A DNA stretch of 64,000 bases from Pseudomonadota bacterium (GTDB lineage: Bacteria > Desulfobacterota > Desulfobulbia > Desulfobulbales > Desulfocapsaceae): assembly GCA_018821985.1 (NCBI GenBank), contig JAHJKP010000010.1:19631-83630 (forward strand), given 5' to 3'. Shown piece by piece: positions 27,143-36,164 of this stretch. Position numbers and translations under genes: made by a program. Positions within the stretch are counted from its first letter, which is position 1; every line of letters starts with the position of its first letter. The notes under the pieces were generated by a model. The model had not been told where the DNA came from and did not search any database. It saw only the letters and a list, made by a program, of their open reading frames with translations.

Positions 27143-27748
27143 CTAAAGTAATTTTTTTTGTATCGAGACAACAGTCGATGAAATAATCTTCTTCAACGTT
27201 GCGGCAACATTGTATCCTGTAATTGCGCTGGCTTCAAAATAAGGTACCTGCAATCTACTATTGAGATCCTGCTGGAGAACAGAAATTGGCAACACAGGAA
27301 TTCCATGCTCTTTCAAATCTACTTTATTATATTGCATGACCAACGGAATCTTAAAGATAGACTCCTTATATGCTTGTAGATTTTCATGGAGTTGATTCAG
27401 TGAACGAATATTTTTTTCTCGCTGTTTCTCCATTGCATCTGCGACAAAAACTATTCCGTCCACACCTTTCAGCACCAACTTTCTGGTCGCATTGTACTTA
27501 ACCTGACCAGGTACGGTATAAAGCTGAATTTTAATATCATATCCTTTAATCTGTCCCATATGAAAGGGAAGAAAATCAAAGAACAAAGTTCGATCGCCAT
27601 GGGTCTTCAAACTCACCATTTCCGATTGGATCTGCTCCCTGAATTTACGATTGATATACTCAAGGTTTGTTGTTTTTCCGCAACGACCAGGACCATAATA
27701 AACAATCTTAACCTGGACCACCTTATCTTTTAAGTTGATAAAACTCAA
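27143..27748 (-). CDS. MglA-like small Ras-type GTPase
   Basis: MglA-family GTPase of 201 residues: P-loop YYGPGRCGKTTNLEYI, switch region LKTHGDRTLFFDFLP (the family's characteristic T/D sequence), LYTVPGQVKYNATRKL in place of Ras DTAGQ, and QYNKVDL for base recognition. MglA controls cell polarity, gliding and type IV pili in Myxococcus. Start is probably TTG (GGGGGTGG upstream). It lies 89 bases after a roadblock gene, the usual MglB GAP partner. Confidence 0.92.
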   Translation of the reverse strand: MSFINLKDKVVQVKIVYYGPGRCGKTTNLEYINRKFREQIQSEMVSLKTHGDRTLFFDFLPFHMGQIKGYDIKIQLYTVPGQVKYNATRKLVLKGVDGIVFVADAMEKQREKNIRSLNQLHENLQAYKESIFKIPLVMQYNKVDLKEHGIPVLPISVLQQDLNSRLQVPYFEASAITGYNVAATLKKIISSTVVSIQKKLL

Positions 27749-27837
27749 CCTGCCACCCCCAAGCTTTTATTTCAGTCTGAACACATGACAACTAACCGAT
27801 TTTACACAAACAACCAAAGTCTGTCTCAAGGGCTTCC

Positions 27838-28239
27838 CTATTCCTGTCTATCCCAAACCTTCTGGATCTGTTCTATGGCCTCAACAACATTCAATCTAAG
27901 GAATCCCAAAGAAATATCCCTTCCGAACATGGTTATCAATAAAAGCTCATCATCAATTTTACTAAAATGAATATTAGAATCCTGCCCCTTATGGAAGAGA
28001 AGTGAGAATTCAGTTTCACCAACTAATTTTGCCATGGCATCCACGGTCGCGAAATTACCTGCGGCCAAGGCAGCAAAGGAATAAATATCATATTTACTCT
28101 TCGAGTTATCTTTAACGGTGATAATATTTCCAGCCATATCAATGATAATAGCACAATCGACACCGAGCTTTATCAATTTCTGGGACAAAATTTCTTCAAT
28201 TGCTTCTAGCTGTTCCTGACTTACAATACCATAATTCAT
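27838..28239 (-). CDS. Roadblock/LC7 protein (MglB-like GTPase regulator)
   Basis: Roadblock/LC7 fold protein of 133 residues: GVDCAIIIDMAGNIITV, FAALAAGNFATVDAMAKLVGE, and a closing GFLRLNVVEAIEQI. Dimers of this fold act as GAPs for MglA-type GTPases, and the gene precedes one here. AGAGGTAGAGA lies before the ATG. First gene of the three-gene locus. Confidence 0.9.
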   Translation of the reverse strand: MNYGIVSQEQLEAIEEILSQKLIKLGVDCAIIIDMAGNIITVKDNSKSKYDIYSFAALAAGNFATVDAMAKLVGETEFSLLFHKGQDSNIHFSKIDDELLLITMFGRDISLGFLRLNVVEAIEQIQKVWDRQE

Positions 28240-28752
28240 TCTCTACCTCTTTATTCTTGATTGAAGCCCGCTGGAATCGGAACCTGCTTTTTCTCAATCC
28301 ACACTCTTAAACAATATGGACTTTTTCACGAAACAGCCAAAAGCGCACAACTCACTGCCGGTTTTGGGTCGATTATTACCTGAACAACATATGTGATATA
28401 CTTTGTGGCGCTCTCTTTGTGAAGAAAGAAAACACATTGTTACATACATTATTTGTCAATATACGACAGTTTTTTTTTGATATGAAGCTATTTTTTTAAT
28501 TTATTGTTAAAAATCGTGTCATTTATTGATCAGATCATCAGTCAACACTTCAAAAGCTCTTCATTCAAGGCATTTTTTAAAACATATCGTCAGTGGCAAA
28601 AACTTTACAATCCGCAAAACAGCCGACATCTCATGCACACAGAGCACATTGAAACGACTCTGACAATCTGTCGTATCAAACAATATTCAAACTTTATCCT
28701 ACATTAGAAGGATAAAGCAAACCTTTCTCATACATTTTCAACATTACAAAAA
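28240..28752. other. AT-rich divergent intergenic region
   Basis: A 513-base gap between the roadblock gene and tatD, which diverge. I see no supported gene; a 67-codon frame at 28504 lacks a ribosome site and family likeness. A perfect 9-bp palindrome, CTTTATCCT/AGGATAAAG with an 8-base loop, lies at 28692-28717, about 36 bases before the tatD start, and could be an operator or leader hairpin. Confidence 0.35.
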
Positions 28753-29622
28753 ATGGCATCTGCTAAGAACAGGCATGGAGGATTTTCCGTGAACATAGAA
28801 CCTGGCCAACTTCCCCAGCTCACTCATGATACCTTTCTCATCGACAGTCATTGTCATCTTGACATGGATGCTTACCAAGATGACCTGGAAACAATTCTTG
28901 AACAAGCATATCAAAACAATATTCGCACTATAATCAGTGTAGGCATTGACGAAAAAAGTTCTCGTCAGGCAATCTTTTTGGCAGCAAAATATACCATGGT
29001 CAAGGCCACTATTGGCATCCACCCCCATGATGTAGCTCATATTCAGCCTCAAACCTTTGACATCCTGGCAGATCTCGCAGAAAAGAATAGCAAGGACATT
29101 GTAGGCTATGGCGAAATTGGACTTGATTATGTCAAAAACTACACCCCTGCAGACATACAACGTACCCATTTTCGTTCACAATTATCCCTGGCTAACGAGT
29201 TAAAACTCCCTGTCATTATCCATGATCGAGAGGCCCATGACGATATTCTTCGCATCCTGCGGGAAGCAGCTCCTTACAAATATGGAGGTGTCATGCATTG
29301 TTTTTCAGGTAATATGACCCTGGCCAGACAGGTACTGGATCTTGGCTTCCATATCTCAATTCCAGGGGTCGTTACCTTCAAAAATGCCACGGACCTCCAA
29401 AAGGTTGCAAGGGAGGCACCTCTAACGTCCCTGCTTCTCGAAACAGACGGCCCTTTTCTATCTCCTGTCCCTCAGCGCGGCAAACGTAACGAACCAACAT
29501 TCCTGCTCTACACTGCCCAGATGATCGCTGACTTGCGAGACATTCCGATCAATGAAGTTGCTAGACAAACCAGCGCTAATGCCATGAGACTTTTCCGACT
29601 TCCTCCCACCTTAATGACATGA
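28753..29622 (+). CDS. tatD: TatD-family metal-dependent DNase
   Basis: TIM-barrel metal hydrolase of 289 residues with the TatD motifs: FLIDSHCHLD (residues about 31-40), GIHPHDV, GYGEIGLDY, VIIHDREAHDD, MHCFSG and LETDGPFLSP. TatD proteins are 3'-5' exonucleases acting on nucleic acids, possibly also on D-aminoacyl-tRNA. The conserved start normally lies about 30 residues later in the chain than here, so this ATG gives an unusually long N-terminus. Overlaps the next gene by four bases (ATGA). Confidence 0.92.
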   Translation: MASAKNRHGGFSVNIEPGQLPQLTHDTFLIDSHCHLDMDAYQDDLETILEQAYQNNIRTIISVGIDEKSSRQAIFLAAKYTMVKATIGIHPHDVAHIQPQTFDILADLAEKNSKDIVGYGEIGLDYVKNYTPADIQRTHFRSQLSLANELKLPVIIHDREAHDDILRILREAAPYKYGGVMHCFSGNMTLARQVLDLGFHISIPGVVTFKNATDLQKVAREAPLTSLLLETDGPFLSPVPQRGKRNEPTFLLYTAQMIADLRDIPINEVARQTSANAMRLFRLPPTLMT

Positions 29623-30320
29623 AAAAAATGATTGACCACAACCTGCAAGATATCCGAAAAAATATTTCAACAGCAGCCCTTCAATGTGGACGCGATCCTG
29701 CCACTATCAGGCTGGTCGCTGTCTCCAAGAAATTTCCAGCATCCGATATCAAGAAAGCAATAGAGGCCGGCCAATTTCTTTTTGGAGAAAGCTACATTCA
29801 AGAAGCAGCACAAAAGAAGACAGAAATCGGCGACGCAGCCTCATTCCATTTTATAGGGCACCTGCAAAGCAACAAGGCAAAACTGGCAGCCCAGATCTTT
29901 CAGATGATTGAGACCGTTGATCGCTACAAGCTGGCAGCCACACTTGACAAGGAACTCAAGCTTCAGGGCAAGACCCTTGACGTTCTCATCCAGGTTAACA
30001 TTGGTCAAGAACCCCAAAAATCGGGAGTGCTCCTTCAAGATGCCGAAGAGCTGTTCAAACAACTTATCCCTTTATCAAATTTAAAAATACGCGGACTCAT
30101 GACCATTCCTCCGTATCATGACAATCCCGAACATACCCGTCCGCACTTTCAGGCGCTGCGCATGTTGGCTGAAGAATTAAAGGAGAAAGGTTATTTCTTC
30201 GACAACAACCATGTGGAATTATCCATGGGCATGTCCAGTGATTACACAATTGCCATAGAGGAGGGTGCAACTCTCATCCGAATAGGAACCGCTCTTTTCG
30301 GACATCGTCCTACGAGATAA
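29619..30320 (+). CDS. YggS/PROSC-type pyridoxal-phosphate homeostasis protein
   Basis: Single-domain PLP-binding barrel of 233 residues. The PLP lysine is in LVAVSKKFP, followed by FGESYIQEA, FHFIGHLQSNK, VNIGQEPQKSG, IRGLMTIPP, ELSMGMSSDYTIAIEEG and IRIGTALFG. These proteins carry or buffer PLP rather than catalyse a defined reaction. Start overlaps the tatD stop (ATGA). Confidence 0.93.
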   Translation: MKKMIDHNLQDIRKNISTAALQCGRDPATIRLVAVSKKFPASDIKKAIEAGQFLFGESYIQEAAQKKTEIGDAASFHFIGHLQSNKAKLAAQIFQMIETVDRYKLAATLDKELKLQGKTLDVLIQVNIGQEPQKSGVLLQDAEELFKQLIPLSNLKIRGLMTIPPYHDNPEHTRPHFQALRMLAEELKEKGYFFDNNHVELSMGMSSDYTIAIEEGATLIRIGTALFGHRPTR

Positions 30321-30648
30321 AAATAAACAGTTATTCAAGACAAGGTTACTTTCCCCATCGGAAGAGACAGAATTTGCAGCCATACATTACCCCATCTGAA
30401 AGAACAAAACATTAGCATCTCAGCCTTTTTCAAATTACCCGGCGTTCCCTGCTTGACAGAGTTAACTTTTTTTAGTATTTTTTAGTGTTTTCAAGTTAAA
30501 AAAGAATTTATTTTATCAAATATTTCCAGTATCATTGTGCTACATTAGATGCTGTTATATTTGGATATATTGCTTCAACTATTGTCACTACAAACAGTTG
30601 ATATTAACGTTAAGTGACATTATTATTTTTGTATTACTGTAATTATTC
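30321..30648. other. Intergenic region before ffh
   Basis: AT-rich 328-base gap carrying the promoter candidate listed separately. No small gene, RNA or terminator with a good stem was recognised. Confidence 0.3.
30453..30481 (+). promoter_or_regulatory. Candidate sigma70 promoter for ffh and the ribosomal-protein run
   Basis: A perfect TTGACA (30453-30458) is followed after 17 bases by TATTTT (30476-30481) in an AT-rich setting, about 170 bases before ffh. Pattern match only. Confidence 0.4.
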
Positions 30649-32004
30649 ATGTTTGAGAATCTGACAGACAAACTGGAAGGGGTCTTCAAAAAACTCCGTG
30701 GCCACGGTAAGTTGACTGAAGAGAACATTCAAGATGCCATGCAAGAAGTGCGCATGGCGCTTCTTGAAGCCGATGTCAACTTTAATGTAGTCAAACAGTT
30801 CATTGCCACGGTTACCGAAAAGGCCGTGGGGCTTGAAGTCAGCCAAGCCTTGTCTCCAGGCCAGCAAATCATTAAGATAGTCCATGAGGAACTGGTAGCC
30901 CTTCTCGGCGGAAACACGGAACAGATTCGGCTTGATGGCCGCCAACCGGTCATCATCATGATGGCAGGACTACAGGGCTCAGGAAAAACGACCACATCAG
31001 GCAAACTTGCGCGCATGCTCAAGGAAAAGGGAAGGAAGCCATATCTAGTTCCAGCCGATGTTTATCGGCCTGCGGCCATTGAACAGCTGCAGATCCTTGG
31101 TGGAAAAATTGATGTCCCGGTACATCCATCCTCTACCGAAACCAAGCCGGTAGATATCTGCCGACAGGCTGTGGCAATCGCCAGAGAGAAAAACTACGAC
31201 ACCCTGATCATTGATACTGCGGGCCGCCTTCATGTCGATGAACTTCTCATGGGTGAACTGAAAGAGATTCAGACAGCAATCAAACCATCTGAAATTCTTT
31301 TCGTGGCCGATGCCATGACCGGACAGGATGCAGTTACCGTGGCCAGCAAGTTCAATGATGATCTGGAAATAACCGGTGTGGTTCTCACCAAGATGGAAGG
31401 TGATGCCCGTGGCGGCGCAGCCCTTTCCATCAAGAATGTTACTGGTAAGCCCATCAAGTTTACAGGTGTAGGTGAAGGTCTTGACGCGCTGGAAATTTTC
31501 CACCCTGACCGGACGGCCTCACGCATCCTGGGCATGGGTGATGTTCTCACCCTGATCGAAAAGGCCGAGGCCGTTGTTGACAAGAAGAAAGCTGATAAAC
31601 TGATCAACAAGCTCCGGCAGAACACCTTTACCTTGGAAGATTTTCTTGACCAGATCCAGCAGATCAAAAAAATGGGATCGCTGGAGCAGATTATGGCCAT
31701 GATTCCAGGGATCAACAAGCTCAAGCAGCTGAAAGATGCACCACAGCCGAACGAGAAAGAGCTTTCCAAGACTGAGGCCATTATCCGCTCCATGACCAGG
31801 AAAGAACGACATAATTATGCCATTATCAATACCAGTCGCCGGCAACGGATTGCAAGCGGTTCCGGTACAGATGTAGCCGATGTTAACCGGGTCATTAAAA
31901 GCTATTCAACCATGTTGAAGATGATGCAGAAGATGCGCGGAAAACCCGGGCTGATCACTGGCCAGAAAAGGCGGAAATTGCCGAAAGGATTGCGTAAGAA
32001 TTAA
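30649..32004 (+). CDS. ffh: Signal recognition particle protein Ffh
   Basis: SRP54 homologue of 451 residues: N domain, G domain with AGLQGSGKTTTSGKLA, DTAGRLHVD and TKMEGDARGG, then the Met-rich M domain that binds 4.5S RNA and signal peptides (MGSLEQIMAMIPG, SRRQRIASGSG, MLKMMQKMRG). It heads the run of ribosome and tRNA-modification genes, an order common in bacteria (ffh-rpsP-rimM-trmD-rplS). Confidence 0.97.
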   Translation: MFENLTDKLEGVFKKLRGHGKLTEENIQDAMQEVRMALLEADVNFNVVKQFIATVTEKAVGLEVSQALSPGQQIIKIVHEELVALLGGNTEQIRLDGRQPVIIMMAGLQGSGKTTTSGKLARMLKEKGRKPYLVPADVYRPAAIEQLQILGGKIDVPVHPSSTETKPVDICRQAVAIAREKNYDTLIIDTAGRLHVDELLMGELKEIQTAIKPSEILFVADAMTGQDAVTVASKFNDDLEITGVVLTKMEGDARGGAALSIKNVTGKPIKFTGVGEGLDALEIFHPDRTASRILGMGDVLTLIEKAEAVVDKKKADKLINKLRQNTFTLEDFLDQIQQIKKMGSLEQIMAMIPGINKLKQLKDAPQPNEKELSKTEAIIRSMTRKERHNYAIINTSRRQRIASGSGTDVADVNRVIKSYSTMLKMMQKMRGKPGLITGQKRRKLPKGLRKN

Positions 32005-32086
32005 GCACACTTTCTGATGCGGACAGCCAGAGAGTAATTCAGGAGTTATTCAAAGTTTTTTAAATACATCAAAGGAGTTATCAGTA

Positions 32087-32332
32087 ATGGCAGTAAGAAT
32101 TCGTTTAACCAGGCTTGGCAGAAAAAAACACCCCTTCTATCGTATTGTAGTTGCCGACAGTGAGCGTCAGCGTGATGGAAAATTCCTCGATATCGTAGGA
32201 ACCTACGATCCGATGCAGAATCCTGCCGCCATTACTATCAACAATGTGAAGCTCCAGGACTGGATTGGCAGAGGCGCCTTACCATCCACGACAGTTCAGA
32301 GTTTGATCAAAAAAACTCCAGTCAGCGAATAA
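32087..32332 (+). CDS. rpsP: 30S ribosomal protein S16
   Basis: S16 of 81 residues: VRIRLTRLGRKKHPFYRIVV, RDGKFLDIVGTYDPM and the closing SLIKKTP region are diagnostic. AAAGGAG stands before the ATG. It assembles early on 16S rRNA. Followed after six bases by khpA. Confidence 0.98.
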   Translation: MAVRIRLTRLGRKKHPFYRIVVADSERQRDGKFLDIVGTYDPMQNPAAITINNVKLQDWIGRGALPSTTVQSLIKKTPVSE

Positions 32333-32338
32333 CGGGTT

Positions 32339-32569
32339 ATGCAAGAGCTGGTCACCTATATTGCCAGATCGCTGGTAGACAATCCCGATGCGGTAAATGT
32401 CAGCATGAGTGAAGAAGATGACACCATCACCATCGGGCTGGCTGTTGCCAAAGAAGATCTCGGCAAGGTGATCGGCAAACAGGGGCGAACCGCAAGGGCA
32501 ATGCGTTCTCTCCTTGCGGTCACAGCCGGGAAGGAGAACAAGCGATCTAGGCTTGATATTCTGGAGTAA
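32339..32569 (+). CDS. khpA: KH-domain RNA-binding protein KhpA
   Basis: A 76-residue single KH domain with GKVIGKQGRTARAMRSLL, where GKQG is the GxxG loop that contacts RNA. Position between rpsP and rimM is the standard locus for KhpA (YlqC). In Firmicutes it pairs with KhpB/Jag to bind many small RNAs; no khpB is seen here. Confidence 0.93.
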   Translation: MQELVTYIARSLVDNPDAVNVSMSEEDDTITIGLAVAKEDLGKVIGKQGRTARAMRSLLAVTAGKENKRSRLDILE

Positions 32570-32580
32570 TATCCAAAGCC

Positions 32581-33135
32581 ATGGTTGACGATTTTATATA
32601 TCCTGCTGAGACGTATTTACTGATCGGAAAAGTTATTGAACCTCACGGTCTTAAAGGTGAGGTAAAGATTTTTTCTTATGCAGGGCAGCCGGGAAATATC
32701 CAAAGTTACAAAAAATTGTTTTTAGTAACCTTATCCGGAGAACTTTCCCAAGCCTATAGTATGGAAAAGTGCCGGGTTAAGGGAAAATCAGCCATTGTGC
32801 GACTGACCTCAGTCAATGACCGGAATGGGGCTGAAGCGATAACCGGAATGGGTGTATTACTTCTGAAAGAGGATCTTCCACAGCCAGGACAAGATGAGTT
32901 TTATCTATATCAGCTGGAAGGTCTGACCGTCATAACCGTTGACGGTCGCAGGCTTGGGACAGTAACAAGCATCATGTCCAATGGCGCACAAGATCTTTTG
33001 GTGGTGCAAGATAACGATGAAGAGTATCTGATTCCCATCCTTGATAGTATTATTCTTCACCATGATACTGAAAAGATAGTGATAGCGCCTCCCCCCGGAC
33101 TTCTGGAGATAAACTCCGGGGACACCATACTTTAG
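32581..33135 (+). CDS. rimM: 16S rRNA processing factor RimM
   Basis: RimM helps 30S head assembly around S19. The 184-residue protein has the N-terminal [20 protein letters not shown], the middle [12 protein letters not shown] and [13 protein letters not shown], and the C-terminal PRC-barrel with GAQDLLVVQ and IPILDSII. Ends in TAG, whose G may start the next frame; a hairpin spans this junction. Confidence 0.95.
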   Translation: MVDDFIYPAETYLLIGKVIEPHGLKGEVKIFSYAGQPGNIQSYKKLFLVTLSGELSQAYSMEKCRVKGKSAIVRLTSVNDRNGAEAITGMGVLLLKEDLPQPGQDEFYLYQLEGLTVITVDGRRLGTVTSIMSNGAQDLLVVQDNDEEYLIPILDSIILHHDTEKIVIAPPPGLLEINSGDTIL

Positions 33136-33150
33136 TGTCGATTGACACTA
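33133..33150 (+). promoter_or_regulatory. Hairpin at the rimM-trmD junction
   Basis: TAGTGTC pairs perfectly with GACACTA across a GATT loop. The 5' arm contains the rimM stop and a possible GTG start, and the 3' arm ends on the A of the trmD ATG at 33150. This could lower trmD translation relative to its neighbours or couple it to rimM translation. Confidence 0.4.
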
Positions 33151-33914
33151 TGATTTTTGACATACTGACCATATTCCCAGCGCTGTTGGATTCACCACTG
33201 AATGAATCCATCATTCGCCGTGCCAGACAGGAAGAGAAGATCCGCATTGATATCACTGATATCCGGAGTTTTTCCCTGGACAAACATGCCATGACCGACG
33301 ACAGGCCTTTTGGCGGCGGAGAAGGAATGGTCATGAAACCAGAACCTCTGACTGCTGCTCTGCGTGCAGTGCAGCAGAAAAATGGACAAGGCAGGGTCAT
33401 CCTCCTCAGTCCGCAAGGACGTACCTATACTCAGAAGGTTGCCGAAGAGCTCAGTTCATTGTCCCATCTGATTCTGATCTGCGGCCGATACGAAGGGGTT
33501 GATGAGCGCTTTGTGACCGCTTCCGTTGATGATGAAATCTCGGTTGGTGATTATATCCTGACCGGTGGTGAACTTGCAGCCATGATTGTGATTGATTCTG
33601 TAACCCGACTTCTTCCAGGAGTTCTGGGCTGTGCAGAATCGGCAACACGCGATACGTTTAGTAGAAGTTTGCTTAAACACTCACAATATACTCGACCACG
33701 GGTTTTTGAGGGGCAGGAGATACCTGAGATTCTTCTCTCTGGTAATCATGAAGCGATTGAACACTACCGATTCCTTGAATCAGTTCGACGCACCCTGAAA
33801 CGACGCCCGGAATTATTAAGACAGGCTGTTTTCAGTAAAAGTGAAAAAAAGCTGCTCAAAGAGCAGGGTTTATACCAGAAGATAGAGGCGTTACAGACAG
33901 GCCCGAATGAATGA
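33150..33914 (+). CDS. trmD: tRNA (guanine-N1-)-methyltransferase TrmD
   Basis: TrmD methylates G37 of tRNAs with SAM, preventing frameshifts. The SPOUT-fold protein (254 residues from this ATG) begins [10 protein letters not shown] and contains [49 protein letters not shown] and LLPGVLG. The ATG at 33150 matches the family start; a GTG at 33135, overlapping the rimM stop, would add five residues. Its 3' end overlaps the next gene by eight bases. Confidence 0.96.
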   Translation: MIFDILTIFPALLDSPLNESIIRRARQEEKIRIDITDIRSFSLDKHAMTDDRPFGGGEGMVMKPEPLTAALRAVQQKNGQGRVILLSPQGRTYTQKVAEELSSLSHLILICGRYEGVDERFVTASVDDEISVGDYILTGGELAAMIVIDSVTRLLPGVLGCAESATRDTFSRSLLKHSQYTRPRVFEGQEIPEILLSGNHEAIEHYRFLESVRRTLKRRPELLRQAVFSKSEKKLLKEQGLYQKIEALQTGPNE

Positions 33915-34488
33915 GGAAAGAGAAAAAGTAGTTGATATAGCCCTTATTCACTATCCTGTTATCAACAAGAGGGGAGAGACCATAGGCTCGGCAGTAACCA
34001 ATCTTGATCTCCATGATATCGCCCGGGCAGCACGGACATATGGGATTGATAATTACTATATTGTCACTCCTTATAGTGACCAGCAGATACTGGTTCAAGA
34101 GATTCTTGATCACTGGCAGTCAGGGTATGGGGCTACATACAATCCCGCCCGTAAAGCAGCCCTTGACCGAGTTAAGATTACAGGGTCACTTGAGACGGCC
34201 ATTTGCCTGATCACTGAACAGAGAGGCCGGAGACCCCTGATCCTGACGACGAGTGCTCGTGCCCAGAAGAACAGTATCAGCTACCGGGAAACCCGAAGGC
34301 GCATCGAGACAGGAGAGCCAATTATTCTCCTGTTCGGCACAGCCCATGGACTAGCCCCGGAGATAACCGAGACAGCGGATTACACCCTGCCTCCAATTGA
34401 GAGTGCAACTGACTATAATCACCTTTCTGTGCGTTCAGCAGTCTCGATCATCCTTGATCGGCTTCTTGGCGTCCAGGAGGAATTATAA
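33907..34488 (+). CDS. SAM-dependent RNA methyltransferase, PF09936 (SPOUT-like)
   Basis: A 193-residue protein with [55 protein letters not shown] and [13 protein letters not shown], the pattern of the PF09936 methyltransferase family. I recall this family between trmD and rplS in Desulfobacterota, Thermotogae and Aquificae. Structure places it with SPOUT methyltransferases; the RNA target is not known to me. Starts eight bases inside trmD. Confidence 0.88.
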   Translation: MNEEREKVVDIALIHYPVINKRGETIGSAVTNLDLHDIARAARTYGIDNYYIVTPYSDQQILVQEILDHWQSGYGATYNPARKAALDRVKITGSLETAICLITEQRGRRPLILTTSARAQKNSISYRETRRRIETGEPIILLFGTAHGLAPEITETADYTLPPIESATDYNHLSVRSAVSIILDRLLGVQEEL

Positions 34489-34502
34489 AATTAATGGATA
34501 CC

Positions 34503-34571
34503 TCGAAAAATCATGCTCTTTGTTCAGGATACGGCTTGGCCGTCCAACGGACCAAAGAGACAATTTTTCGA
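34503..34571 (+). promoter_or_regulatory. Structured rplS leader (candidate ribosomal-protein leader RNA)
   Basis: In the 146-base gap before rplS, TCGAAAAAT (34503-34511) pairs with ATTTTTCGA (34563-34571), then CTCTTTG (34516-34522) with CAAAGAG (34553-34559). The inner part can fold as ACGGC/GCCGT or, alternatively, GTCC/GGAC. Two stacked helices plus exclusive inner hairpins fit an autoregulatory L19 leader. No T-run follows, so it is not a simple terminator. Confidence 0.5.
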
Positions 34572-34634
34572 AGTCCCTCAAAGATAGTAAACAAACAACT
34601 ATCCCTTCAACACACCTTAACGTAGAGTAAAATT

Positions 34635-34988
34635 ATGAGCGTAATACTTGACAGAATCAATCAGGAACAGATGCGTTTTGATCACCCCGATTTTCGTTCC
34701 GGAGACACCGTAAATGTACACATCCGGATCATTGAGGGAAACAAAGAGCGAGTTCAGATGTTCCAGGGCGTGGTAATCAAACGGAAAAATGGAACGATGG
34801 ATGCATCATATACCGTTCGGAAAATGTCCCACGGCGTTGGCGTTGAAAAGACCTTTGCCCTGCACAACCCCAGAATTGAGCAGATTGATGTGGTAACCCG
34901 TGGTCGTGTCCGCCGTTCACGCCTTTACTACCTGCGCAGCAGACGGGGCAAGGCAGCACGTATTCAAGAACGAAAATTTATTAAATAG
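34635..34988 (+). CDS. rplS: 50S ribosomal protein L19
   Basis: L19 of 117 residues: [54 protein letters not shown] and the closing [20 protein letters not shown]. It lies at the 30S-50S interface. A structured leader precedes it. Followed directly by rnhB. Confidence 0.98.
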   Translation: MSVILDRINQEQMRFDHPDFRSGDTVNVHIRIIEGNKERVQMFQGVVIKRKNGTMDASYTVRKMSHGVGVEKTFALHNPRIEQIDVVTRGRVRRSRLYYLRSRRGKAARIQERKFIK

Positions 34989-35016
34989 TTTCCATTTCTT
35001 AAATCTAGACAATACG

Positions 35017-35676
35017 TTGCAACGGATTGAAGAGATTCTCTCCTCAGTCGTTCCAGATACGAACGACACCTTTCTCCTTGAACGTGCCCTGCGCACAAGA
35101 GGTTTTTCTTGTGTTGCAGGGTTGGATGAAGTAGGCAGAGGGCCCCTTGCTGGTCCGGTGGTTGCTGCCTGTGTGGTTTTGCCGCCACAGTGCGACTCTT
35201 CTCTGTATCTTGACTCTAAAAAACTGTCCCACAACAGGCGTTGCCTCCTGGCCGGAACACTCTCCGAAATCGGCGCCCTGATGAGTGTTGGTATTGTATC
35301 CATCGCAACCATTGATCGTATTAACATCCTGCAGGCATCTCTTCTGGCCATGAAAAGGGCCGTGGAAAATCTGGCCAGCACAACACTGCCATCACCTGAC
35401 TTTCTACTGATTGACGGCAAGTTCAAGATCCCCATGGACACCCCCCAACTCACACTGATTAAAGGTGAATCAAAAAGCGCCTCCATTGCCGCCGCCTCCA
35501 TTCTTGCCAAGGTGACACGGGACGCCCTGATGGTTGATCTGGCCACCTGTTTTCCGCAATACAATCTCGCGCAGAACAAAGGGTATCCCACCCAAGAACA
35601 TCGCAAGGCCATCGAAAAATATGGCCCTGCACCATGTCATCGCAAGACATTTAAAGGGGTCCGGGAATTTGTCTGA
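35017..35676 (+). CDS. rnhB: Ribonuclease HII
   Basis: RNase HII removes ribonucleotides and RNA from RNA-DNA hybrids. Key motifs are VAGLDEVGRGPLAGPVVAA (catalytic Asp-Glu), DSKKLS, LIDGKFKIP and KGESKSASIAAASILAKVTRD, with an end block CHRKTFKGV. The start is uncertain: the only ATG in frame (34900) lies 89 bases inside rplS. I take TTG at 35017, giving 219 residues, close to the usual RNase HII length. Confidence 0.92.
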   Translation: MQRIEEILSSVVPDTNDTFLLERALRTRGFSCVAGLDEVGRGPLAGPVVAACVVLPPQCDSSLYLDSKKLSHNRRCLLAGTLSEIGALMSVGIVSIATIDRINILQASLLAMKRAVENLASTTLPSPDFLLIDGKFKIPMDTPQLTLIKGESKSASIAAASILAKVTRDALMVDLATCFPQYNLAQNKGYPTQEHRKAIEKYGPAPCHRKTFKGVREFV

Positions 35677-36049
35677 CCGCAGGAGAAATATTCTGGGCCA
35701 ACAGGGTGAAGATTTGGCCGTCCAATACCTTCTAAAGGTAGGTTATCGCATCATTGAACGAAATTACAGAAACTATTACGGTGAAATTGATATCATTGCC
35801 AATGAGCCCAAGAGTTTTGTTTTTGTCGAGGTCAAAACCAGAAGAAATGTGCTCTTCAGCCATCCCTGCGAAGCTGTTACCAGAAAAAAACAAATTAAGA
35901 TCAGTAAAGTGGCCATGGCTTACATGACTGAAAACAACCTCACTGAAGTCGCAGCCAGATTTGATGTAGTAGCCATTCTCTTGCCGGATGACACCCCTCC
36001 CAAAATAGATCTCATCCAGAATGCCTTTGATCTGAGCGATGCTTTTTGA
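35669..36049 (+). CDS. YraN-family (UPF0102) endonuclease-like protein
   Basis: A 126-residue protein with LGQQGEDLAVQYLLKVGYRI, ERNYRNYYGEIDIIA and FVFVEVKTRRN: the D-(E)-x-K arrangement of the restriction-endonuclease-like fold in YraN. No activity is firmly assigned to the family. Start is TTG at 35669, eight bases inside rnhB, with AAAGGGG upstream; this gives the usual family length. rnhB-yraN adjacency is common. Confidence 0.88.
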   Translation: MSDRRRNILGQQGEDLAVQYLLKVGYRIIERNYRNYYGEIDIIANEPKSFVFVEVKTRRNVLFSHPCEAVTRKKQIKISKVAMAYMTENNLTEVAARFDVVAILLPDDTPPKIDLIQNAFDLSDAF

Positions 36050-36164
36050 CAGCCAAGCCGGATGCTCGCCTGGCATGACAACACAGAAAATTTTAGACCA
36101 TTACCTGATCGTTTTTCCATTTCACCCTTAATTTTTACAGGAATCATCCTCTTTAAGAATTGCT

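Noticed and set aside
28504..28707. 67-codon + strand frame in the gap before tatD
   Set aside because: Lacks a ribosome site, has no family likeness and lies in AT-rich promoter-like DNA.
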